A DNA stretch of 64,000 nucleotides, taken from Eudorina sp. 2006-703-Eu-15 (lineage: Eukaryota; Chlorophyta; Chlorophyceae; Chlamydomonadales; Volvocaceae). The translations under genes and the position numbers were made by a program. The DNA lies in NCBI GenBank assembly GCA_003117195.1, contig BDSI01000059.1, positions 393,481 to 457,480 of the forward strand, given 5' to 3'. Shown here one piece after another: positions 11,626 through 22,900 of the stretch (position 1 is the first letter of the stretch; the number at the start of each line of letters is the position of its first letter). The notes under the pieces were generated by a model. That model saw only the letters and a list, made by a program, of their open reading frames with translations, did no database searches and was not told the DNA's origin.

Positions 11626-13663
11626 GGGTTGCAATTCTAAACACATACGGCGGCTGTGCCTTGCGATGCAAATCAGCCAGCCACGCGCCTAGATCCATAT
11701 AGGCGGGTTCGAACCCCCGCGGGCGCATGTGCGCAGCACTCGCCCTCGTTCGCCCCTGGCCTACCGAACCTCCGTCCCCGGAGACACCTCGTGCCCGCGG
11801 GGGAAGGTCTGGATGCAAAGCCCCTCTTTCGCCGGCGGCGTGTGGAGAGGTAATCATGCCGGGACGTCAACGCCCCTAGACGGAAACCAAGGCTCACGCA
11901 GCAAGGTGCGCCCCCTCCCCCCCGCGGCCATGCGGCACAGTGCAGAGGACGTGATGCAGACATGTTAGGGAAGCAGGGCAGGGTGATTGGGACACCGCAG
12001 CACTGCTACACTGCACTGCACTGCGCTGCGGGACATCACTGACATCACATGCCGTCATGACCAAACACTACCTCCACAGCCACCTCCATAGTTACCTCCG
12101 CAGCCACCGCCTCTGGCGCTTGAAAAGCGCCGGATACCAGCCCCCCCCCCTCCCCAGCGATTCTTCCTGCTGTGTCAATGCCGCCGAGAGACGCCCCCAC
12201 GCTCGCCCGCCGACTATCTCATGTGAAGCTGACACATGAGATGCAACCGGATCGCGCTTTCTCTCGCCACGCCCGCCGGCTGCCCATCCCAAAACCCAAA
12301 TCAAACTGCGCAAGCCTCTCCCTGTACTTGCACCTGACGCCCACGGCACCTGCATCGTACATGGTACGGCATTTGTACGGCGGTTGAGCCGTAGGTATCC
12401 TATTCCTTCACCCCGCGTCCACACCGTCAGCTCGGTCGCATTGGCGTGGGGCCGAACCCTTGGAAGACGTCACCCGCCGTCCGACGTGACCCGTCGCGGC
12501 GAAACAATCTCCCAACACATTTATTTTTTGAGTAATGGCTACTCAAGTCTTGATTGCGGCGCTCGGTCTGGGACGGGTTCGCAATATCTTCGAATCCGGG
12601 GCCCAACAAAGAAACGGCTGCTGCCGCACCACCCTCATCCAACAGAGCAGAACAGAACAGAACAGAGCATTCACCCGTTTTCCCATCATAACTCTTTGCA
12701 CCACCGCCTTTCCCCTCAGCGTTATGCCGTACCCCAAAGACCGGTGTTCATACATGCATCACCGGCCGAGTAGCCAATCCCCAAGTTCCCAGACCACAAG
12801 TAGCCATGCATGGCATCGCCGCAACTGGCGCATGACAGAACCCAGAAAGGCGCACTGCCGCCGTGCTCCTCACCTCCTCCCCCTCACCTCTTCCTCCTAA
12901 ACGAAGCAACAAATGGAAATGAAGCAACAAGTGGAAACATCATGATCGGAAATCCAACATCTCTTGGGACTGGGATTCATCGCCCCGCCCCCGCGCGTGG
13001 AGTGTGGGGGGCTACTCCACCCCACGGGCGCTCCGAAAAACACGCGCGGGGGCGGGGGTGCCGAGTTTTGTGGTTCAGTTCGGACGATAGCTTTGTGCGC
13101 AACAGGGCTGGCCAACAAACGGCCACTCCCGGTACGGCCGCGCCGCGCCGCACCGCACCACGCCGCGCCGCACCACGCCGCACCGCACCACGCCGCGCCG
13201 CACCACGCCGCACCGCACCACGGCGCGCCGCACCTTTTCCCCTGACGCGCCATTACCACAGTCGCCAGACCAGGCCTCTCCGGGGCCTGATGGACCACGA
13301 CCTAAGGTAGGGAAAAGCGCCGTGCGGCAGCGGACGGGAAGGGACATGGAGGCGCCAACACTGCGCCTCCTTCTGGCGTCGCAGCGCTGGGTGACAGTGT
13401 AGGTGTCACGGGGCCGGGTCCTGAGGCCGCGCGCTGGGCCTCTCGACGGCCCTTAGAACCCCCCGCACCTGTCCGAGTGAGTGAGGTAAGCCTCAGGACG
13501 AGCAGGACAAGGACGGTCAAGAGGCGCGCGGGCGCGCGGGCGTGGGGGCGGAAAACACAGCCGGCGCGCAAACTGGGTGCGTGACTGTGGCGGATGCGGC
13601 CGCTAGTGCAAGCCGCGGGGCAGCGTGCTGGCCTCCCTGCTACAGCCGAGCGCGCGCACTCCA

Positions 13664-13738
13664 TCACCGACAGCCGCAGCCTGCTGAGCCGCAGCCTGCT
13701 GAGTCGCAGCCTGCTGAGCCGCAGCCTGCTGAGTCGCC
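13664..13738. repeat. 15-bp tandem repeat, about five copies
   Basis: Units of CAGCCTGCTGAGCCG and CAGCCTGCTGAGTCG. They lie downstream of the cyclase stop codon, in its presumed 3' UTR or spacer. Confidence 0.85.
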
Positions 13739-13990
13739 GGGGGGTCCACCCCGGCGCACCACTCCAGGTAGGGTACTCGGGTACCAACCCGGGTGCTCCT
13801 CACGGATTGAGTTCGAGCCATTTTCTTTCACTCTCTTGACACACCATACCTATTCCAGCACCCCATCGCCCACAGCACGATAAGACGCGTGCCGTCGCCC
13901 CCTGGCTGCCCATGCCACTGCACCCACCCCCCCGGCGGTACATCATACATCACACCGGGGCATCACACCAGGGCATCACACCGGGGCACA

Positions 13991-16900
13991 TCAGATCATG
14001 GTGTTGGTCGGGTCGAAGGCGGGGGAGACCAAGCGCACCGGCGGAGAGACGCACGACAGCGGGCCTTGGTGGTGCAGGGGCTGGTGGGGGTGGGGGTGAA
14101 CGTGGGGGTGGGGGTGCGCAGCCGCTGCGCTGGCGGCGCAGGTGGAGGCAGAGGCAGTTGAGGCGAGAGCAGCAGCAGCAGCGGCTGCGGTTGCAGCGGT
14201 GGAGGGGCCCCGGACGGGCGGCAGCCGTTTGGAGGAGGGCAACGAGGCCGAGTGGGGCAGCTGTGGCAGGGTGCTGAGGGTGCCCAGCAGCATGGCCCGC
14301 TGCTGCTTGTCGCGTCGCTGTCGCCCCGCTGCCGGCGAATGAGACGACCACATATACTGCCCAGGGGTGGGGGTGGGGGTGGGGGAAGGGGAGAGAAGGG
14401 AGGGAGGCAGCCGAGAGGGAGCATAGGCAGGGAAAGGGGCGATGATTGTCAGCATGACTGTCCTTCTCATTGCGGAAGGTTGGTGGGGTGTAGGTCTATT
14501 TTTTCCGCGGGAGGCATGTACAGAAAATAGTACAGCGTCAGCAAGGAAACGAGGACAGCCTTCTATACAGCACCAATAAATGGTTGGTGAAAAGCTGGGT
14601 GCAGTATGACTAGGTTGGCGGGTGGACGAAAACTATGTGGATGCCGTCCAAGAAATGCCCGCCGACCCACACAACCCCACCGACCCACACAACCCCACCG
14701 ACCCACACAACCCCACCGACCCACCCCAACTCACCGTGTCCATGAGCCCCTTGCCCTTGACCTCCACACCGCCCGTGGGCGCCCACAACTCCTCGTCCTC
14801 CTCCCGCGGCAGCAACCGGCGGGTGGCGGCGGAGACGTGGATGGCGCCCGGCCTCCCCGTGCTCTCCTGCGGCAGCAGAGCCCGGCGGGGGCGTGGCAAC
14901 GTGATCTTTCTGCGTTTCCCCTGCTATTGCGGGTTTGCTGTCTCGATTGCCATAAGGGTGGTGTGGTACTGTAATTTGACCCGCCTTCGGGGGCTGGGAG
15001 AACCGAGGTTGCGGGTGAACCTCAAGACAGTACCCATGAGGTCATCCCAGCGGTCAGTCCGTCGACTGAGGGGGAGGCGAGTGGGACATGTTCTCATCGG
15101 AAGCCCCGAAGCCATGAGGCGCCGGGGTGACTCGGGGCGGCGCAAGCAAGGACGCTGGCCAGGACGCAGCCCCCAAGGCGCCATCCCGCCACCCACCATG
15201 CGACTTGCGGTGTTGATGGTGTCACCTGAGGGGCCGCAGGGGTGGGGGCGCAAGGAGGCAAGGCTTCGGAGCGCTACGGCTGCGGGCGAGGGGCGAGGCG
15301 AAGAGCCTCCTGGTATTTGAAACAGTTAGTAGGGTTGCTCGAGTTGGTTAGGTTGGTTGGGTGTTTGGCTGGTTGGTTTGGTTTGGTTGGTTTGGTTGTG
15401 GGTTTGTGGCATTACTGGATGGGTGCATGGGTGGAAAAACCTAGCCCATGGAAACACCCAAGCGGCTGCCGAGCCACCCTGGGGCTGCCGAGCCACCCGG
15501 GCTACCCCCGTCGTTAGGCCGCTGAGGAGGACGGGTCGCAACTGACGCCTGGCAGTGCCTCCGCAGCCGTGTCGAGGCGGCGGCCAGACCTCCTGAGACA
15601 CGTATGGCCTAAACTAAAATAAAACGGTTTTCGAAATTAACGAGCGGCTTAAACCTAAATACAGTTTATTTTACTAAAACAAGGCCCTTGCGCTGCGGCT
15701 CTCCCGGATCCCTTTCCCCCACTCCCGCTCCCGCTCCCGTGCCCCGGCTCCGGAACCAAACCCACACGCAATCCACGTAGCGCGTGCCCCGCCTGCGTAG
15801 GTGAGGCGCACGCCGTCTTCCTTTCAGACGCCGTTACCGGGGCGGCCCGCCCGCGCCCACCCCTCCCCCGAATCCCCAACGCCAAGGCCGTGCCGGCCGT
15901 GCCGTTCCCTTACTTACCAAACAGGCAGAAGCGCGGCATCTTCTGCCCCACCACGCCGCTCACCACAGAGCCGCTGTGAATGCCCACACGGACCTGCGGA
16001 CCCACGGGTCGATTTCGCGGGACACCGCCGCGCAGCCGCGCCTCAAAACACGAGCATCGCCCGTTGCACAACGTAAACAAAGAGGGGTCATGCAAGCGCT
16101 CCGTGTCAGGCCGTGTCAAGGCCGTGTCAAGGCCGTGTCAGACCGTGTCAGGCCGTGTCAGGCCGTGTCAGCAGGCCGGCTCAAGGCCGTCCTTTCGTGG
16201 GTCGAGTCAGCACCACCCGAGCGCTTCGCTGACGAAGCGAGGTCGCTGCCCGCGCCTTGCACCCGCTGTGCTTTGCCCCCGTACAGTACAGCCTTGCCAC
16301 CAGCTCTGCCCCACCGCCTCGCTTTCCGCGTCATTGACATACCGTACATGCTCGGCTGATCTTACCACGTCACCAGGCGCGGCCCGATGGCCGAAATGAG
16401 AGGCCCAAGCGCATCGTGCGCTGCAGCGTGCAACCCCTTCCACCAGCAGCCCCTCCCCGGACCTGCAAACGCCCTCGTCCGCTCGTCCGCAGTGCCCGCG
16501 CCCCCTCTCTCAGGGCCCCCTTCACAGCCTTCCCCTCCCCTCCCCTCCCCTCCGCTCACCTGCACGGGTTCCCCGGTGTTGGGCAGCACCACCCGGGCCG
16601 CCTCCTCCAACATGGCCCGCGCAAACGCCACCACCCGCATCGCGTGCAGCGGGTCCTCCTCGCCCTGGCCCCGCACCGTACGGCCGTAGCCGTCGCCGTC
16701 ACGGGCCACCAGGCCCCCCGCCACCATGTAGCAGTCGCCGATGGTCTCCACCTTGTACACGCCGTACACGTCCGTCAGACTGTTGTACACGGGATGCACG
16801 CGGGTGCCGTGGAGGGAGGGGGGGACACGGCCGGGGGTTGGGGTCGGAACGGTGGCGGGGGGGCTCTTCAACCCAATCTTGGTCGCGGGACGTGCAGCAC

Positions 16901-19900
16901 ACACACACACACGCCCACCTGTCGGGGGGGCTTTTCTGGGTGTGCCTGGGCCTATTTTGTGGGGTTTGATTCGTTTTTCAAATTTCAGTTTAAACCCCCA
17001 CCTGTCGAACCGGGTGTAGAGGTCGTTGAGGAAGGTCATGACGGTGGCGGGGGCAACCTCCTTGGACATCTCGGTAAAGCCCTTGATGTCTGTGTACGGA
17101 CGGCAACAAGGTACGACACACGATGTCGTACAGGGGGACGTAACGGTTGGCAAACGGGCTCCCGGCACCAGACGCGGAGACCCACCGTTGTGACCCCCGG
17201 GTTGCCCTTCTGAGCTTGGATGGGGTTTTGCTTCGTTACTTCGTCAGCCTTCGTCAACCCCGTTTCATGCCGAGGCCGGATTGGGGAGCTACAAAGAAAG
17301 AGCCAGACGCCCAGACCCAAGGGGCGGGTCGGAGACTGGTAGACATAATTCATTTCAGACCCAAGGGCCGGGTTGGGGCTGGGGGACCCCGTGGGGCCGC
17401 GCGCAAGTACGGCACAAATACGGCAATGCCGTACCGAGGTACCGTACACAGCAGCTGTGTGCCGAGGTGCCTAGGACTGCCTAGGTTCCCAGCCGGTCAG
17501 GTAGGCAAACGCGCAGACGCTCACCCGCGAACAACACCGTCACATTGTCGTGGAGGGTCGCGACGGCCGCCGGGTCCTGCGGGGGGGGGGGGCGGCCGGC
17601 CGGAGGTGGTGGGGCACGGGAGGAGGGGAGAGCGGAGGAGAAGCGCATTCGTGAATAGGTGGGATGTAGGCAAGGCGGATAAGGCGCGGGGGGGGGGGCA
17701 AAGCCGTGCAGCCAGTCAGCTGCGGAGTCCGCTCAGCGGGCTTTGCCGCGGGCTATCTATCAGTGCACAGTAGCCGTAGTCGCAGCCGTAGCCGTAGCCG
17801 CAGCCGCAGCCGCAGCCGCAGCCGCAGCCGCAGCCGCAGCCGCAGCCGTGGCCGCAGCCGTAGCCGCAGCCGCAGCCGCAGCCCTAGACGTGGCAGAAGC
17901 CGTGGCCGTGGCCATGGCCCAGCCGCAAACCCGCGCTCTGCACGCCTCCGCTTCGGTGCGATTCGCACTACAAGACATACAGACAAGCTGCGTCCGGGCC
18001 GTCACTTCCTCGCTGGTTACAACGACTAGGTAATCCTCTCCCCCTCTCCCCCAGAGAGGGTTACCGTTGATCCTTTTTAAACCCCTCTCCCCCTCTCCCC
18101 CTAGAGGACCTCATCCATCCCATCCCCCGCGCCTCGCCTGGATGTGCCGCAGCAGCGTCAGTCCGTTCCTGGCCAGCTCCGCCTCGTCTTTCCGCTGCTG
18201 CGTCATGTACTGCACCACGTGGCTCGGGAAGATGTCCGCGAGCAAGCGGTGCTCGGCCTCCAGGACCCGGGCAAGCAGCTGCTCCGCGCGAACCTGCGGA
18301 TCGGATAAATGACATCAATCATCCGATCGCTTTATCGCTTGTCCGGGATGGTTCTGGGCTTGCTTGTTGTTTTCGTTAAAACCCCCATTTAACGAAAACA
18401 ACAATCAAGCCCAGAACCAAGCCGGACAAGCGCGAGCATTTGTGGATTGATATGATTACATAATGAACCAAGCCCGCAACCGGGCCGGGACCGGGCCGGG
18501 CCTGACCGGGAACCAAACCGGGGCAAACCCAGCAAACACGGCGAAAGCAAAGCCGCTCCGAAGCATGGAGCGGTGCTGCTCACTGAGTGCGGGATTACTT
18601 CGCCATCCTTCGCTTTGCGCAGCCTGGGAGCGGTGCATCCAGCTCGGGTCACTACACTCCCCCCCCCCCACACACAATCCATACCCCCACACACACACAA
18701 GCCTGATGCCGTAACACACGGGAGCATGACGTGTACTGCAGGCAGTCCACATGGTGTACGACAACGTACGACGCCGACCCGCGCGGAACTCGTCGTACCT
18801 TGCTAGTGACGTCCGTCTGGATGACCTGTGGCGGTTCACGAGGTGGTGGTGGTGGCGGTGGCGTTGACGGATCGGGATCAAACGAAATCAAACAACAGGA
18901 AACACAAACATGGGAACCGGGGTTTGTACTGAGGGCGACATTGTGCATGGGGGTTGCACTGAGGGTGTGGTACGAATGACTAAGCGCCTGAACAGCTGAA
19001 CAAGCAGCGCGTGGGGGAGGTTCAGGTTTTAGTCCCCCCGACAGCTGGGACCCATCGAGGGACCCGGCTGCGGTCTCCGCGGGTTCTGATGGACTTGAGG
19101 GGGAACTCCCCCCTCCGACACGTCCGGTGCTGTGCTGCGGAACAGCCCCCGAGTGCGGCCCAAAGGCGACACCAACAAGACGTCCGCGGATGAAACACGG
19201 GCTTAAATCCTAAAGACACGGAAAGAGACGGGGGAGAGACCGTCGGGGGAGAGACGGGAAAGAGACGGGGGAGAGGGAGACACGGCGGGTTTCTCCGCTA
19301 ATCCGGCGTCACACACAGACACAGGCCGCCTCCGGAACACCACCCACGAGCCGCGCCCCAGCCGCTCACCATGGTAAGCGGCTCGCTACTCATGGGGTCG
19401 AAGCAGGGCCGCACGTGGACCTCATGCCATCGGCTCGTCTCCACAAGCTGCGGCACCGCCGGCGGCGGCGGCGCCGCCGCCGCGGCCCGGTTCACGGCCG
19501 TCGGCCGCGCGTTCGGCTGCTCGTCCACCTGCACCGCCGCGCCGCTGACCGCCGCCCTGGACCTCGCGCCGCCCGCCAGGCTGCCGCCGCCGCCGCCACC
19601 CAGGCTCATGGTTGCGGCGCCGCCGGAAGGCCTCGCCCTGTGTGCCGCCACCGCCGCCGGCAACGGCGGCGAGTACCCGACTACGAAGGATGCCATCACC
19701 CCGTCGGCACCAGACGCGCTGGCGGAGGCGGCTCCGCCCCCGCCGCCGCTGCCGCCGGAGACCTGACGGAGCTTCGTGAGCGGGCCGCTGCCCGACGGCA
19801 CCCGGCTGGCGGCGCCGATGGCCGCCAGCGCGTTGCCGCTGCTGCTGATGATGCCGCCGGCGCTGTCGGTGGCGGCACTCGCGAGCGCCTTCAGCACCAT

Positions 19901-22900
19901 CCGGAGGCCCTTGCCGTCCTCCAGCCCCGTCTGGTGCAGGTAGGCGGTGACGCTGCGGCTGGACGACGGCGGCGTGCCTGCGGCGCCCCCGGACGCGACG
20001 TCGCGACGCGTGCCGCGCGCCGTGCAGAGCGGGTTCGAGCGCACCCCGCCCGGCGCCGAAACCGCCGTGACGAGCGACGCCGGACCCGTGGGTCGGCGGA
20101 AGCAGGCGGGCAGGCTGACGGCGGCGGGCATCGCGGCGGTGTCGGAGGGCCCCGAGGGGAAGGCGCCCCCGGTGATGGGCGGCGCGGAGGAGGCGTCCGT
20201 CGTCACCCTGCCCCCGGTGTCGAAGAGGCTGTCCCGCCCGAGCAGGGGTGCGACGGGGACGTCCGCGTGGTGCAGCAACATGGGGACGCAGTCCGCGGAC
20301 GCGGCCAGAGGGCTCCTAGCCCGGGGGTGGCGCGGCGCGGCGGGCGCCGAGAGCGGCAGCTGGGGCGCGGCCGCGGGGGCGTTGGCGTTGGGCGCTGTGT
20401 TGCCCTCCTGGAGCCGCGCTGGCAGGCCGGGCGGCACCTGCGACCGGGAGGGGTCGGGAGTCACGCCCAGGGCGTTGTAAGGCTGTAACGCTCACAAAAT
20501 TCCAGGATGGGACACAGAAAAACCAAGCCTAGGGGGTTACACGTTCGAGAGCGGCGAACAAAGGGAGCTGGACAGCGACAAGAGGGAAGGTGTGCGCAGG
20601 CGCGCGACGTGGGGCTGCATGGGGCTGCATGGGGCTGCATGGGGCTGCATGGGGCTGCATGGGGCTGCATGGGGCTGCATGGGGCTGCATGGGGCTGCAT
20701 GGGGCTGCATGGGGCTGCATGGGGCTGCATGGGGCTGCATGGGGCTGCATGGGGCTGCATGGGGCTGCATGGGGCCCTGCTACGAGTCGTAGCCCACCAC
20801 GCCTAAGGCCATGAATCGCACAAAACCAACAAACACGTCCACCGTTACATAGCTCTCCCCCAAAGGAGATGAACTCCCCCCACAAGGAAAGGATGTCAGC
20901 CGGAGCAGGGCCACGCGGTGCCTACATCTTCAACCGAGGGTTTCCGTACGGTGTACGGTATGATGTCCGAGTGCGTGCCGTTCGCTGCCACGTGCGGCAC
21001 ATAAACCGCGGCGTGCATGTGAATGCGAGTGACCCGCGGGTCTCCCCGAAACCCCTTTTAGGTGCTCTTTCATCAACCACCAACCACCCACTAAAACCTA
21101 CCTTGGGCAACAGGAATGACAGCTCCTCCACGCCGTACTCCCCCGAGCGCTCCTCGTCGATGTACGCCAGCGGCGGCAGCGGCGGCGGCGCCGGGTAGTT
21201 GCTACCGCCCGCCACGCCGACACTGGCGGCAGTAGCGGTCATGCCGCCGCCGCCGGCGGCGGCGACGGCGGCCGCGACGGCACCCCGTGACATGCTGTTG
21301 CCCAGGCTACTGCCGGCGCGCATCACGGCGCCCAGCTTCTGATGCTGGGACGCCAACTCGATGGAGAAGTTGTTGTCGCTGTTCATCAGAAAACAGCTAT
21401 CGCCATCCGGGCTCGCGACTGCAAACGCAGCACATGAGGCGTATTTATGCAGTGTATGGTGGTAGGAAGCTTTGGCTGTCACCGATGACCCCAGCGGGGT
21501 CCGCTGTAACATCCTTGATAATGTTTCGGCCGGTCATCGCTGTGGGGAGGTGGCATGCGCCGAGGTCAGCTAAACCCTAAACCCTAATCCCTAAGCTCTA
21601 ATCCCTAAAACCTTAAACCTTAAACCTTGGGGAACACCGCCCGGATTCACCCCGAAAGCAGTTGTGCTCTGCAGGGCGTGGCAAGGACGTCTGGGTGGGG
21701 CACGCAGGGTTTGGGATGACCCATGGGTCGGTACGCATTGATGAGATATACGACACGCCTTTATGGATACTCACCCACCCACACCCCTCAATCCATACAA
21801 CCTAACCCCTAGAGAAAGCCGCAGTCATCCCGGGGTCAGCCCGAGTGATGGCTATGGCAGTGAACCGCGCCGACAGAAGTCAACGGAGCTGCATGGGACA
21901 AGAGATCTCAACCAATTCCAACCGATCCCAACCAACCCCAACCGATCCCAAACGCACATGAGGCGCGAACAGAGGTGTCCGTCCTGCCCGGCGGCGCCGG
22001 ACCGCCGTTGGTGCCAGACCACTCGTCCAGGTCCGTTAGTACGGCCTCAACTGTGCCGACCGGGTGCCGCGGGGGCGTGCGAGCCGCCTGCTCGGCCGCC
22101 GCGGCGCCGCCGCCGACGTCCGGCGGCAGGGGCAGCAGCCCCAAAACGTCCGCCGTCGCCGTCGCCTCCGCTGCCGCCGCCGCATCGCCATCCGCCTCCG
22201 CACCGCCGCCGGAGGGATAGCAACCGCCGCCGCCGCCGCCGGTGGTGACCATCCCGAGATACGACGGCGTCGTCGCCGTCCCCGCGGCCCGCGCGGCTGC
22301 CATCCCGTTCTCCACCACCACCGTGGTCGCGAGGCGGGATCCCGATCGGCAGGTTGAGAAGAGCGTGTCAAACAGCATGGGCCCCGTGCTGTTGTGGCTG
22401 CCCGAGGGGCCGTTGTGCTCAGAATGGCCGGACATGCCGACGCTGCCGCTCCACAGCGGCGCGTCCATTGACGCCGATGCGGCGGTCGCCGCCGCCGCCG
22501 CCGCCGCCTCGGCCGTGATGGCCGCAACCCTCGGCGGCCGCAAGGTCACTGCCACCGAGATAGAGGAGCCGGTGCCCACACCCACACTCGTACAAGAGCG
22601 GGCGCTGCTGCCGGCGGCGATAGCGGCGGCGGCGGCGGCGGTGACGGCCGCTCCGTCGCCGCCGCCGCCGGCGTGTCGAACCGCGGCGGGCTCCGCCGCC
22701 GCGTCTGCAGCAGGGCCGCGGCCACCGGCCGCCGGCCCCGCTGCGCTCTGCGTCGTACCTGCCGGCGCCGGCGGCGCCGGCGGACCCTGCTGCCCGTCGG
22801 CGCGGCCCCGGCCGCCGCTGCCGGCCGTCGGCGCCCCCGGCGCCGACAGCACCGGCAGCAACACCTGCGGCGCGCTCGCCGTCGGGCCCCGCGCATGTTT

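Larger units (their letters stand above)
7224..13990. other. Repeat-bearing spacer between the C2 gene and the cyclase gene
   Basis: It begins with the C2 3' UTR and contains one copy of a dispersed repeat family (about 7541-7725). A 16-bp minisatellite lies at 8951-9063, CA-rich tracts at 11401-11625, a GC-rich CGCCGCACC array at about 13136-13235 and a 15-bp array at 13664-13738. Long open frames (for example 7697-8437 and 9645-10193) match no family I know and are mostly low-complexity or GC-driven. Some proline-rich pieces could be transposon debris. The last part before 13990 is the cyclase 3' UTR. Confidence 0.45.

Noticed and set aside
11698..11720. GGGTTCGAACCC, resembling a tRNA T-arm
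   Set aside because: It is a simple palindrome. No acceptor stem, D-arm or anticodon arm can be formed around it on either strand.
19415..20488. Large plus-strand Arg/Gly-rich open frame
   Set aside because: Antisense shadow of the cyclase exon that encodes the second PAS-like segment.
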